A stretch of 64,000 bases of DNA, from contig NZ_JAZHFS010000004.1 of assembly GCF_036541405.1 (NCBI RefSeq), forward strand, positions 62,001 to 126,000, given 5' to 3'. Origin of the DNA: Clostridium_AD frigoriphilum (GTDB taxonomy: Bacteria; Bacillota; Clostridia; Clostridiales; Clostridiaceae). Positions 8,809 through 16,963 of the stretch are shown in pieces (position 1 is the stretch's first letter; every line of letters begins with the position of its first letter). Under the pieces are notes generated by a model that saw only the letters and a list, made by a program, of their open reading frames with translations, did not search any database and was not told the DNA's origin. Both the position numbers and the translations under genes were made by a program.

Positions 8809-9450
8809 TTATGAAATAATAGAAATACCTGAGCTTGTTCCAATACGATTTGCACCAGCATTAATCATCTGCGTAGCCTCTTCTTTGGTATGAATACCAC
8901 CTGAAGCTTTTACACCCATTTCTGTCCCTACTGTTTCACGCATTAATTTAACATCTTCCACCGTTGCTCCACCTTTTGAAAATCCTGTTGATGTTTTTAC
9001 AAAATCTGCTCCTGCTTTTTTAGCGAGCTCACAAGCTTTTATTTTTTCATCTTTTGTTAAAAGACAAGTTTCAATAATAACTTTTACAAGCGCTTTTCCT
9101 TTTGCGACTTCAACAACAGCCTTAATATCATTTTCAACATATGTATAATTTTTATCCTTTAGTTCACCGATACTAATAACCATATCGACTTCTGTTGCTC
9201 CATTTTTAATGGCATCACTTGCTTCAAATGCTTTTGTTTCAGTTGTGTTTGCACCAAGTGGAAATCCTATAACAACACATACACTTACTCCACTATCTTT
9301 TAATCCTAGGCTTGCCTCTTTAGTCCATTTTGGATTTACACAAACGGATGAAAATTTGTTTGTTTTTGCCTCTTTTATTAATTGTAATATTTGTTCCTTA
9401 GTTGCATCTGGTTTAAGTTCAGTATGATCAATACTTGTAGCAATATTCAT
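8809..9450 (-). CDS. deoC: Deoxyribose-phosphate aldolase
   Basis: This is a 213-residue cytoplasmic class I aldolase that cleaves 2-deoxyribose-5-phosphate to glyceraldehyde-3-phosphate and acetaldehyde. The Schiff-base lysine is in FVKTSTGFSKGGAT, and the second conserved lysine in MGVKASGGIHT. The N-terminus SIDHTELKPDAT is also characteristic. The length is normal for the short bacterial form. The gene has its own DeoR-type control region about 35-85 bases upstream and a good AAGGAG ribosome binding site. Together with the transketolase and transaldolase genes at 33.5-36.2 kb, it gives a route from nucleosides into central metabolism. Confidence 0.96.
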   Translation of the reverse strand: MNIATSIDHTELKPDATKEQILQLIKEAKTNKFSSVCVNPKWTKEASLGLKDSGVSVCVVIGFPLGANTTETKAFEASDAIKNGATEVDMVISIGELKDKNYTYVENDIKAVVEVAKGKALVKVIIETCLLTKDEKIKACELAKKAGADFVKTSTGFSKGGATVEDVKLMRETVGTEMGVKASGGIHTKEEATQMINAGANRIGTSSGISIIS

Positions 9451-9483
9451 TGTAAATCTCCTTTTTATCTTTATTATACTTTT

Positions 9484-9536
9484 ATAATAAATCTTATTTG
9501 AACATTTGTAAAGACTAATTTGAAATTTTGTTCACT
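9484..9536 (-). promoter_or_regulatory. deoC promoter and DeoR operator
   Basis: On the reverse strand TTTACA (9512-9507) and TATTAT (9489-9484) are 17 bases apart. Upstream, 9536-9519 reads AGTGAACAAAATTTCAAA, nearly identical to the 18-base Bacillus DeoR operator (ATTGAACAAAATTTCAAT, from memory). A GTTCAAAT half-site lies between the -35 and -10. With a start near 9477 the palindrome covers about -59 to -42, matching the position I recall for the Bacillus dra operator, including its downstream half-site. Confidence 0.85.
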
Positions 9537-9634
9537 ATATTTTTCAAGATATTTTATAATTAGATTTTGACTATTTTAAACTTCTATATTAAGGATAAAA
9601 TAGTTATAAAATCGTACAAATAAATTTTGAAAAC

Positions 9635-9690
9635 AAAAAGCATATTTTATATAATTGTTTAAAGTAAAACAATTATATAAATATGCTTTT
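9635..9690 (-). terminator. Terminator after cdd
   Basis: A long AT-rich hairpin (arms about 9636-9660 and 9667-9690, ends AAAAGCATAT and complement) is followed on the reverse strand by TTTTTGTTTTC. It separates the cdd transcript from the deoC promoter. Confidence 0.8.
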
Positions 9691-9730
9691 AAGTTTGATT
9701 ATTTGTGTTATACGCCAACAGAATATTTTC

Positions 9731-10129
9731 TTACTTGCCTAAATCTTTCTTAGTAAAAGCTCCTGGTAATATTTCATCTAATGTTTTAACTAAATATTCA
9801 GTATCATTTTTACCTAGAATTATTTTTGTATCGTCTGTTGCAAATTCAGCTATTACTTGTCTACAAATACCGCAAGGATAAGTATAGTCATTTTGTACTC
9901 CTACTATAGCAATTGCTTTAATAGTTTTATAACCTTCAGAAACGGCTTTAAATATAGCTGTTCTTTCCGCACAATTAGTAGCACCATATGATGCATTTTC
10001 AATATTACACCCTGTAAATATCTTTCCGTCATCAGTTAGTACAGCTGCACCAACTTTAAAATTAGAATAAGGAGCATATGCATTTTTTCTTGCCTGTAAA
10101 GCCTGTGAAACTAATTTTTCATATTCCAT
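9731..10129 (-). CDS. cdd: Cytidine deaminase
   Basis: This is a 132-residue cytoplasmic zinc enzyme that deaminates cytidine and deoxycytidine to uridine and deoxyuridine, the substrates of the phosphorylase encoded downstream. The zinc and catalytic motifs are complete: NCAERTA (Cys ligand plus proton-shuttling Glu) and PCGICRQ (two Cys ligands). The N-terminal APYSNFKVGAAV is also typical of the homotetrameric form. AGGAGGG precedes the ATG. It has its own DeoR-type control region upstream and a strong terminator downstream, so it is a separate unit of the regulon. Confidence 0.96.
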   Translation of the reverse strand: MEYEKLVSQALQARKNAYAPYSNFKVGAAVLTDDGKIFTGCNIENASYGATNCAERTAIFKAVSEGYKTIKAIAIVGVQNDYTYPCGICRQVIAEFATDDTKIILGKNDTEYLVKTLDEILPGAFTKKDLGK

Positions 10130-10151
10130 ATTAATTATAACCCTCCTTTTT

Positions 10152-10181
10152 AAGCCTTATTATAATTTTATAATAAGGCTT
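10152..10181 (-). repeat. 14-base inverted repeat in the cdd leader
   Basis: Arms AAGCCTTATTATAA (10152-10165) and complement (10168-10181) flank a 2-base loop, overlapping the -10 box and the expected transcript start of cdd. The deoC leader has a shorter version (TTTATTAT, then ATAATAAA) at the equivalent place. It may be a leader hairpin or an extra protein site; the function is unknown. Confidence 0.55.
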
Positions 10182-10223
10182 TTTTGAAACTTTGTAAAGC
10201 TATACATGAAATTATGTTCAAAT
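10170..10223 (-). promoter_or_regulatory. cdd promoter and DeoR operator
   Basis: The layout is the same as for deoC. TTTACA (10198-10193) and TATTAT (10175-10170) are 17 bases apart, an operator-like ATTTGAACATAATTTCAT spans 10223-10206, and a GTTTCAAA half-site lies in the spacer. The operator begins 2 bases before the deoR stop codon region, so DeoR could repress cdd without controlling its own gene. Confidence 0.8.
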
Positions 10224-10224
10224 A

Positions 10225-11160
10225 TTATTCTAAAAGTCTCTTTGCAGTATATTGATCTGTAATTAGTATATTGGCACTTTTAGCTTTTAATGCTCCTTTT
10301 ATAGCTTTCAATTTCAGTTTACCACCTGCAACTAAAATAGACTTCTCCTTTTGTTTAAGCTCATCTATGGATATCCCTATGGTACGATTGTTAATTTGTT
10401 CATCACATATTTCACCATTCTCATCAAAAAAACGTGAACAAATATCTCCTACACTCTTTTCCATTAAAATCTTTTTCTCTTTTTCATTTAAATAACCTAA
10501 ACGAAAAAGTAAAGCCCCATCACGAACAGTACCAACGGTAAAAATGGCTACATTAGCTTGAATCCCCATTTCCATAGTACTTTTTATATGACGATCCTCT
10601 TCTACCATTTGTTTCACGATGGCATTATCAAAAATTACAGGAAGAGGTAAGTATCTTGGAACTGTCTTAAACGCTTCGGCAAAAAGAGCAATTGTTTCTG
10701 AGGCGTATGTATTTACATCTGAATGACTAATTCCACCTTTTAGCTGAACTACTTCTATGCCTTTAACACTTTGTGGCATAAGTCTTTTTGCAACCTCATA
10801 CATTGTTGTTCCCCAACTTACCCCAATAATATCTCCATTCTTTATGGTTCCTTGTAAATATTCTGCTGCTTCTTTACTAATATATTCTCTGCTAGAAACA
10901 TAATCATCCCTAGGTGAGAAAACAACATGAACATCATTTAATTCATATTTTTCTTTTAATTCATAGGCTAAATTATCTAAATCATCAAATGGATCAATAA
11001 TACTAATTTTTACATAGCCTTTTTTTTTGGCATATTGAAGAAGCCTAGATATAGTCGGTCTTGATATTCCAAGTTGCAACGCAATCTGTTGTTGGCTATA
11101 ATCTGACTGATAATATAATCTTGCCACTTCAACACTTAATTGTTGCTTTTCACTATCCAC
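10225..11160 (-). CDS. deoR: Deoxyribonucleoside regulator DeoR (SorC family)
   Basis: This SorC-type repressor of about 311 residues has an N-terminal helix-turn-helix, QQQIALQLGISRPTISRLLQ, and a C-terminal sugar-phosphate-binding domain (about 55-310). In Bacillus the homologue is released by deoxyribose-5-phosphate. A GTG at 11169 is possible, but the GTG at 11160 gives MDSEKQQLSVE, matching the Bacillus DeoR N-terminus as I recall it, and AGGA lies 10 bases upstream. Operator-like sites occur before cdd and deoC but were not seen before deoR. The gene begins 29 bases after the carbonic anhydrase stop and may be read from that promoter. Confidence 0.92.
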   Translation of the reverse strand: MDSEKQQLSVEVARLYYQSDYSQQQIALQLGISRPTISRLLQYAKKKGYVKISIIDPFDDLDNLAYELKEKYELNDVHVVFSPRDDYVSSREYISKEAAEYLQGTIKNGDIIGVSWGTTMYEVAKRLMPQSVKGIEVVQLKGGISHSDVNTYASETIALFAEAFKTVPRYLPLPVIFDNAIVKQMVEEDRHIKSTMEMGIQANVAIFTVGTVRDGALLFRLGYLNEKEKKILMEKSVGDICSRFFDENGEICDEQINNRTIGISIDELKQKEKSILVAGGKLKLKAIKGALKAKSANILITDQYTAKRLLE

Positions 11161-11189
11161 AAATTTCACATCCTATTCTTGTTTTGTAC

Positions 11190-11750
11190 CTATTCATCAC
11201 CATTTATCACAACTTCTATTTCTCCTGTTTCTGGATTCATAATAAGTCCATGTACCTTTATGTTTTCTGGAAGTAGAGGATGACTTTTTATCCTACTTAC
11301 ACTTTCTTTTATAGATCCTTCAACTGATTCAAATCCATGAAGCCAACGCTTAACATCAATTCCTGCATTGTATAATGTTAACAATGTTTCTTTTTTTATT
11401 CCCATATCCATCATTTTATTAACAACCTCTGTTGTATCTAAATTACTCATTCCACAACCATGATGCCCTACTACAAAAATATCTTCCGCTTTAAATTCAT
11501 ATACTGCAACTAATATACTTCTCATTACACCACCAAACTGATGCATAACAGTTGCTCCTGCATCCTTTATAATTTTTGCATCACCATTTTTTATATTCAT
11601 AGCCTTTGGTAATAATTCTGTTAATCTAGTATCCATGCAGGTTAATATAACCATTTTCTTTTTAGGTATTTTAGTTGTTATATATTTCTCATAATCTTTA
11701 TTTTTTACAAAATTTTTATTATACTCAATTATTTTTTCTAATTTACTCAT
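11190..11750 (-). CDS. Beta-class carbonic anhydrase
   Basis: This 186-residue cytoplasmic zinc enzyme interconverts CO2 and bicarbonate. The beta-class ligands are present: Cys38 and the Asp40-Arg42 dyad in LTCMDTRL, then His96 and Cys99 in VGHHGCGM. It resembles the short Bacillus YtiB/YvdA-type enzymes. It lies directly upstream of deoR on the same strand, an odd partner for nucleoside catabolism, so it may simply supply the promoter. A 73-base repeat shared with the region before the beta-CASP gene lies about 70 bases upstream of its start and includes a TATAAT. Confidence 0.9.
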   Translation of the reverse strand: MSKLEKIIEYNKNFVKNKDYEKYITTKIPKKKMVILTCMDTRLTELLPKAMNIKNGDAKIIKDAGATVMHQFGGVMRSILVAVYEFKAEDIFVVGHHGCGMSNLDTTEVVNKMMDMGIKKETLLTLYNAGIDVKRWLHGFESVEGSIKESVSRIKSHPLLPENIKVHGLIMNPETGEIEVVINGDE

Positions 11751-11820
11751 TTAACCCACATCCTTAATATAATCTTATTTCTATTACTTTTTTATTTTAA
11801 AATAATAATGTTTTGATTTT

Positions 11821-11893
11821 AATTTCATCTAATTCTTCGAAATATTCAAATATTTATTCCTATTATAGCAGATATATTATTATATACCTAGCT
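11821..11893. repeat. Intergenic repeat A, copy 1
   Basis: A 73-base segment that aligns without gaps to 15591-15663 with ten differences by eye. Both copies lie about 70-90 bases upstream of a reverse-strand start codon (beta-carbonic anhydrase here, beta-CASP protein there). On the reverse strand both keep a TATAAT and the run AGCTAGGTATAT. It could be a shared promoter/regulatory block or a small mobile repeat. Confidence 0.75.
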
Positions 11894-11978
11894 AGTCTTT
11901 CAGCATACTAAAAGGCTTGATTCATACAAACGTATCCCTAACAATAGACGCCACAACTACACCTAATATGCCCAAATT

Positions 11979-13793
11979 TTAGTGAATAACATCCATATCT
12001 TCTGTAAGTTTTATTATTTCATCAATTATATTTCCTATATATTCTATAGTATCTAATAGAGGTTTGTCAGTTGTTATATCTACTCCTGCCATCTTAGCAA
12101 GCTCTATGGGCGATTTAGTTCCTCCTGCTTTTAATACTTTTCTCCAATCATCTACAGCCGGCTTACCTTCTTTTAAAATTCTGTTACTTACCTGCGTAGC
12201 TATTGTAAGTCCAGCACTATATGTATATGGATAAAGTCCCATATAATAATGTGGCTGCCTCATCCATGTAAGTTCTGCACCATCAACAATTTTCACAGAA
12301 TCTCCCCAGAATTTTTTAAGAACCCCTTTTTTTATTTCATTAAGATTTTCGGCCTGCACACTTCCGCCAGCATCTATTATTTTATAAACTTCTCTTTGAT
12401 ACGCTGCCTCTAATAAATGTGTTACAAAGTTATGGTAGTAAGTACGGCTTATCATAGAAGATAAAACCCATCTCTTAAATCTAGGCTCATCATTTGTTTT
12501 CATAAGATAATTTGACATAAGCATCTCATTCATAGTAGATGGTGCTTCTATAAAATATAATGATGGCTGAGCATTAAAAATATTTTGATTTTTGTTAATT
12601 AGCGTAAAATGACCTGCATGACCTAATTCATGAGCAAGTACAAACACTTCTTTCATTTTCTCAGTCCAAGATAATAAAATTAGAGGATGACTACCATAAG
12701 GAGTAGCACAAAAGCCACCTGTTGATTTCCCTTTATTTTGAACAAAGTCGATCCATTTTTCGTCATAAGCTTTTTTTACCATCTCTACATAATCTTCACC
12801 TAAAACCGATAATGCTCCCTCAACATATTTTTTTGATTCCTCCACAGATATTGTTGGCTCATAGGTTGGATCTACTTCAAGCTTTAAATCTGCAAATGTC
12901 ATTTCATTAATATTATGAATTTTTTGGAGCAATTTTGCATATTTTCTCATATGCGGTGCTAACTTTTCCATGATTATATCTATTTGTCTATTATATAATT
13001 CTCTCTCTACCTGTTGAGGAAATAATAAACTATCTATAACAGAATCAAATCCTCTAAGAGAGGCTATTGTTTTTTCCTTTTGAACCTGAGTCTGATAAAG
13101 TGCTGCTACTGTATGTTTATATTCTCCGAGTTTTGAAGAAAATGCTTTAAAAGCCGCTCTTCTAATTTTAGTATCAGTCTCATATTCCCATTCATCTTCG
13201 AAAAGTACATAGCTAAGAGGATATTCGATGCCATCTAAAATAAAATTTTCAAAATCCATATCACTTAATTTAGTTGTCTCATATGTTGAATAAGCAGAAT
13301 CTAGTGTTCCAGATAAAGCGGATAATGCCTTTTCAACTTCTGGGTGCAATGAATGTTTTTTAAATCTTTTTATCTCACTTAAATAATGTGCATTTTCTTT
13401 TGATTCTTCAATTGCTTGATCTATTATTTTATCATCTAGTTCATTAATTTCGCTTTTTACAAAACTTAATCTGCTCTCTAAATCAGCTAATACGTTAATA
13501 GACTTCATATATCTAGTTTGATTTTCTACATTAGCTTGGTCTGTAGAAACTTGAAGACTTGCATAATTTTCTACAAGATCTTCGCTTTCCATTATAAGTC
13601 TCATCTTATCCAAACACTCATTTATTATACTAGCGTTGTTTAGTTTTTGTTTATAGTTTTTTTCTATTTCTAGAGTAAGTTCCTCTAACCCTTGCAACGC
13701 TAAATTATATTGCTTCTCCGTTTTGTATAGTGAAGATAAATCCCAAGTAAGTGACTTATCTACATCCTTTCTTTCTTTTAAGGCTGTTTTCAT
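11979..13793 (-). CDS. pepF: Oligoendopeptidase F (M3B metallopeptidase)
   Basis: This is a 604-residue cytoplasmic zinc peptidase that trims short peptides. The catalytic motif is VLAHELGHAGH (HExxH) with the downstream glutamate in FIEAPSTMNEMLMS, and the C-terminal HYYMGLYPYTYSAGL is diagnostic of the PepF family. A longer reading frame exists to 13880, but it runs through the terminator hairpin of the upstream gene. The ATG at 13793, preceded by AAAGGAG, gives MKTALKERKDVDKSLTWDL, the usual family N-terminus. It stands alone between two terminator-like regions. Confidence 0.94.
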   Translation of the reverse strand: MKTALKERKDVDKSLTWDLSSLYKTEKQYNLALQGLEELTLEIEKNYKQKLNNASIINECLDKMRLIMESEDLVENYASLQVSTDQANVENQTRYMKSINVLADLESRLSFVKSEINELDDKIIDQAIEESKENAHYLSEIKRFKKHSLHPEVEKALSALSGTLDSAYSTYETTKLSDMDFENFILDGIEYPLSYVLFEDEWEYETDTKIRRAAFKAFSSKLGEYKHTVAALYQTQVQKEKTIASLRGFDSVIDSLLFPQQVERELYNRQIDIIMEKLAPHMRKYAKLLQKIHNINEMTFADLKLEVDPTYEPTISVEESKKYVEGALSVLGEDYVEMVKKAYDEKWIDFVQNKGKSTGGFCATPYGSHPLILLSWTEKMKEVFVLAHELGHAGHFTLINKNQNIFNAQPSLYFIEAPSTMNEMLMSNYLMKTNDEPRFKRWVLSSMISRTYYHNFVTHLLEAAYQREVYKIIDAGGSVQAENLNEIKKGVLKKFWGDSVKIVDGAELTWMRQPHYYMGLYPYTYSAGLTIATQVSNRILKEGKPAVDDWRKVLKAGGTKSPIELAKMAGVDITTDKPLLDTIEYIGNIIDEIIKLTEDMDVIH

Positions 13794-13822
13794 TATTAAA
13801 TTCTCCTTTACAAAATAAAATA

Positions 13823-13862
13823 GTTTTAAAAAATAAAAGTCTTGAATTAATTCAGGACTTTC
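13823..13862 (-). terminator. Terminator of the beta-CASP gene
   Basis: The AAAGTC-type hairpin (13836-13862, one G-T pair, loop TTAA) is followed on the reverse strand by TTTTATTTTTT. It lies between the beta-CASP stop (13928) and the pepF start (13793). Confidence 0.7.
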
Positions 13863-13927
13863 ATTTTTATTATAATTCAATTAAAGTTCAAATATTAATT
13901 TTATTTTAAAATATTGTTAGCTTACTT

Positions 13928-15499
13928 TTAATCATAAATAATATCTTTTATAATATCAAGCAAATCTCCCTTTTCTAACCCTTCAATATTATTTATTGAT
14001 TTAATATCTTTTATCAATTTTTTTCTTAAATCTTCATCAGCTTTATAAGTTTTATAAGCTTTATCACTTCCATAAGTTTTTTCAATTTTGCTAACTTTAT
14101 TAGCTTTTTCGTTTATATAAAATTCCTCTCCACTTTCAACAATTCTTGCGCTGTAACCCTTAGAATCCAATAACTGTTTAAAGCTATCCTGAGCTTCTTT
14201 ATCTCCATGAACAAGCAGAATTTCCTTTGGTTTGTCCATAAACCCTTCTATCCAGTTGAATAATCCATTTCTATCAGCGTGTCCTGATAATCCCTCTAAG
14301 TTATAAATGTGAGCTTTAACAGCAATTTGTTCTCCAAATATCTTAACTGTTTTTACCCCACCTACTATATTTCGTCCTAAGGTTCCTTCTGCTTGATACC
14401 CTACAAAAACAATTGATGATTCTTCTCTCCACAAATTATATTTAAGATGATGTTTTATTCTACCTGCATCACACATTCCACTTGCGGAGATAACTATTAC
14501 ATTGCTTTGAATTTTATTTATTTCCATTGAATCATTTGCAGAAACTGAGAATCTCAAACCATCAAACCTAAAAGGATACTCCCCCTTCATTACAAGTTCT
14601 TTTGCTTCATTGTCATAATCCTCATTGTGGCTCTCAAATACCTTTGTTGCTTGAATGGCTAAAGGACTATCAATATAAACTTTAATATCCTTCAAATCTT
14701 CATTTTCTACATATTTATTTAATTCATATAATATTTCCTGAGTCCTGCCTACTGCAAATGAAGGTATAATAACATTCCCCCCTCTTGCAAAGGTCTCCTT
14801 AATTATTTTTAATAACGCCTTTAAATCTTCCTTAATCTCAGGATGAACTCTGTTGCCGTATGTAGTCTCTATTATCAGGTAATCAGTATGATTAATAATG
14901 GTTGGATCTTTTATAATTGACTTATTTAAATTACCTAAATCACCACTGTATACAAGTTTTACTTCTTCTTGATCCTTTTCAGTCATATATAATTCAACAA
15001 TTGCCGAACCCAAAAGATGTCCTGCATCTCTAAATCTTATTTTTAACCCATCAAAAACATCTATCATCTCATCATAGGGAAATGCTCTAAAAAGTGAAAG
15101 AGAAAGTTCTGCTAATTTAAATGTATATAATGGTTCTAAAGTTTTTAATCCCTGACGCTTTCTTTTTTTATTTTTCCAATCAACCTCAGATTCATGAATG
15201 TGCCCGCTATCAGGCAGCATAATACTACATAAATCCATTGTCGCCTGCGTTGATAAAACCTCTCCTTTAAATCCCATTTTATAAAGTAGAGGTATTCTTC
15301 CACTATGATCTATATGGGCATGTGATAAAATCACATAATCTACCTCTTTAGGATTAAAATCAAATGTCTCATTTGCAAATACTTTTTCACCTTTGCCCTG
15401 ATATAAACCACAATCAAGCAAAACCGTCTTTCCGTTTATGTGTAAAATATGACATGAACCTGTAACAGTTTTTGCTGCTCCATAGAATTGAATTTTCAT
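13928..15499 (-). CDS. MBL-fold beta-CASP metallo-hydrolase (RNA/nucleic-acid processing type)
   Basis: This 523-residue cytoplasmic protein has a metallo-beta-lactamase core with SHAHIDHSGRIPLL (HxHxDH), GDAGH-type residues in RFRDAGHLLGSA, the inserted beta-CASP domain (about 200-410, with VIVISASGMCDAGRIKHH), and a C-terminal RMMBL segment ending LLVHGDKEAQDSF. This architecture is that of CPSF73-like ribonucleases and related bacterial proteins. Actual RNase activity and targets are unknown. A further start at 15523 is possible, but GGAGG lies nine bases before the 15499 ATG, which gives MKIQFYGAAKTVTGSCH, the usual family N-terminus. Confidence 0.88.
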   Translation of the reverse strand: MKIQFYGAAKTVTGSCHILHINGKTVLLDCGLYQGKGEKVFANETFDFNPKEVDYVILSHAHIDHSGRIPLLYKMGFKGEVLSTQATMDLCSIMLPDSGHIHESEVDWKNKKRKRQGLKTLEPLYTFKLAELSLSLFRAFPYDEMIDVFDGLKIRFRDAGHLLGSAIVELYMTEKDQEEVKLVYSGDLGNLNKSIIKDPTIINHTDYLIIETTYGNRVHPEIKEDLKALLKIIKETFARGGNVIIPSFAVGRTQEILYELNKYVENEDLKDIKVYIDSPLAIQATKVFESHNEDYDNEAKELVMKGEYPFRFDGLRFSVSANDSMEINKIQSNVIVISASGMCDAGRIKHHLKYNLWREESSIVFVGYQAEGTLGRNIVGGVKTVKIFGEQIAVKAHIYNLEGLSGHADRNGLFNWIEGFMDKPKEILLVHGDKEAQDSFKQLLDSKGYSARIVESGEEFYINEKANKVSKIEKTYGSDKAYKTYKADEDLRKKLIKDIKSINNIEGLEKGDLLDIIKDIIYD

Positions 15500-15590
15500 A
15501 ATAATAATCCTCCTCTTCATCATGTGAATAGTTACTTTATGCTCTGGTAAAATTCTTAAATTTATTTTTCATTAGATAATGATTATGCTG

Positions 15591-15663
15591 AATTTCGTCT
15601 AATTTTTTCAAATATTCAGATATTTGTTTCTATTATAACAGATATATAATAATATACCTAGCT
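15591..15663. repeat. Intergenic repeat A, copy 2
   Basis: Partner of 11821-11893 (63 of 73 bases identical by eye, no gaps). It contains the inverted element CAAATAT-CTGA-ATATTTG on the reverse strand and lies upstream of the beta-CASP gene. Repeat B begins 28 bases further on. Confidence 0.75.
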
Positions 15664-15691
15664 TGCCTTCGTTAATATAATCTAGATATTA

Positions 15692-15775
15692 TAATTAATT
15701 TTCTAAATTTTTTATTATTCCTCCTCCCTTAAATTTAAACTCTCTGAAGTATTTATAAATGAGAATAAGCTTGTG
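15692..15775. repeat. Repeat B, copy 1 (overlaps the 3' end of the gamma-carbonic anhydrase gene)
   Basis: About 84 bases similar to 20225-20307. Shared blocks include TTTTCTAAATTTTT, CCCTTAAATTTAA and GTATTTATAAATRAGAATAA. Here it covers the last codons and 3' flank of the gamma-carbonic anhydrase gene. Confidence 0.65.
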
Positions 15776-16391
15776 AAAGTTCGACATTTGATTTGATTAC
15801 TTCTTTTGCGAACTCCTCATTGCTTTGCGATAGCATTTCTAAAGCATTAGCTTTTTCTTGAGTATTTATTATAGCTCCAGCAGGAACGTATCTATTAACT
15901 GGTATCCTTACTCCATCTGTAACAATAGCTGCCAAATCAATATAACATCCTTCTTCCACAATAGAATTAAAAACAATGGCATTAAATCCAACAAAAGTAT
16001 TATCTCCAATAACACATGGGCCGTGCACTATTGCTCCATGAGCTATACTAACTTCTTTTCCTATATAAATAGAATATTCTTTTTTATTAACGGTAAATTT
16101 TATATTTTTTAATCCGTGCAATATTACTCCATCTTGAATATTAGTTTTAGATCCAATGTAAAATGGTGTACCCTCATCAGCCCTAAGTGTTACATTACAT
16201 CCAATAAATACGTCTGTGTCGATTGTTACATCGCCTATAATACTAGAGAACGGGCCTACGAAAGTAGTTTCGTCAATACTTGGATATATACTAATAGGAT
16301 TAAAAGATGTAGGTGGATTACTACTAACAAAATAGGAATGGACATTAGTTGGGCCTATAGGCTTATGTTTAGCAATTTTATGTTTACTCAT
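15753..16391 (-). CDS. Gamma-class carbonic anhydrase (Cam-like, left-handed beta helix)
   Basis: This 212-residue protein consists of hexapeptide repeats (V/I-G-D, I-G-x pattern) forming a left-handed beta helix. It matches the Methanosarcina Cam family closely: LRADEGTPFYIGSKTNIQDG, then the three zinc histidines at residues 92 (VILH), 118 and 123 (IAHGAIVHG), and YVPAGAIINTQ near the end. The catalytic Glu equivalent of Cam Glu62 is present at residue 73. The acidic loop with Cam's proton-shuttle Glu84 is missing, with Lys95 in that place, as in CamH-type relatives. No leader peptide is evident, so it is probably cytoplasmic. It is monocistronic. Confidence 0.85.
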   Translation of the reverse strand: MSKHKIAKHKPIGPTNVHSYFVSSNPPTSFNPISIYPSIDETTFVGPFSSIIGDVTIDTDVFIGCNVTLRADEGTPFYIGSKTNIQDGVILHGLKNIKFTVNKKEYSIYIGKEVSIAHGAIVHGPCVIGDNTFVGFNAIVFNSIVEEGCYIDLAAIVTDGVRIPVNRYVPAGAIINTQEKANALEMLSQSNEEFAKEVIKSNVELSQAYSHL

Positions 16392-16484
16392 AATTTCTCT
16401 CCTTAATGTTTAATGTTATAGTATATATATGCATGTTATGACAAAGAATATACAACCCATTTTGTACTTAAAGGAGGGATAGTT

Positions 16485-16889
16485 ATTTTACCGAAAAAAG
16501 GAACACGTCAGTGGATTATGGTTTTTGTTTTTTATACAATAATAACATTTTTAAGTTTACTTACAACCAGAGTCATGCTTGCAAGTGAACTATTATCTAG
16601 GCCTATATTGGGTTTGCTTATAATATCTGTAGCCTCTAGTTTAATTCCATGCATAGGTGGTTTTTTAGGTAAACGGATTTTCTTTATAATTTATACATTT
16701 TGTACCATAGTAGCTATAATTTATATGTTTTATATTGTGATGGTCAATACTTCACCTGGCTGGGGTGACTTAACCAGTATTATAGGTTATCTATTTATAA
16801 TTGCAGTTGGAACTGTTTTAGCTTTAGTAACAGAGGTACTTAGTTACTTTATTAAAACAAAATTAATTAAAAATAAAAAACTATGGTAA
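16485..16889 (+). CDS. Small membrane protein with non-canonical start (unknown function)
   Basis: This protein of about 134 residues has four hydrophobic segments and a basic tail. The first in-frame ATG (16518) has no ribosome binding site. A very strong AAGGAGGG lies at 16471-16478, and the frame is open from there, reading ATT TTA CCG AAA AAA GGA, i.e. (start)-LPKKGTRQW before the first membrane helix. No ATG, GTG or TTG is in frame at the right distance, so I propose initiation at ATT 16485, six bases after the Shine-Dalgarno. Alternatively a former TTG at 16488 has mutated to TTA and the gene is impaired. I do not recognise a family. A strong terminator overlaps its stop codon. Confidence 0.6.
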   Translation: MLPKKGTRQWIMVFVFYTIITFLSLLTTRVMLASELLSRPILGLLIISVASSLIPCIGGFLGKRIFFIIYTFCTIVAIIYMFYIVMVNTSPGWGDLTSIIGYLFIIAVGTVLALVTEVLSYFIKTKLIKNKKLW

Positions 16890-16914
16890 ATTATTGATTT
16901 ACCATAGTTTTTTT
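16879..16914 (+). terminator. Terminator overlapping the stop of the small membrane gene
   Basis: 13-base perfect arms (AACTATGGTAAAT at 16879-16891, complement at 16897-16909), 5-base loop, then TTTTTT. The TAA stop lies in the first arm. Confidence 0.85.
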
Positions 16915-16963
16915 GTAATTATTACTGTAAATAACTCTACTATTTATAAGTTTTCGCTTTTAC

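Noticed and set aside
13794..13880. N-terminal extension of oligoendopeptidase F
   Set aside because: The extension runs through the upstream gene's terminator hairpin; the ATG at 13793 has a good ribosome binding site and the usual family N-terminus.
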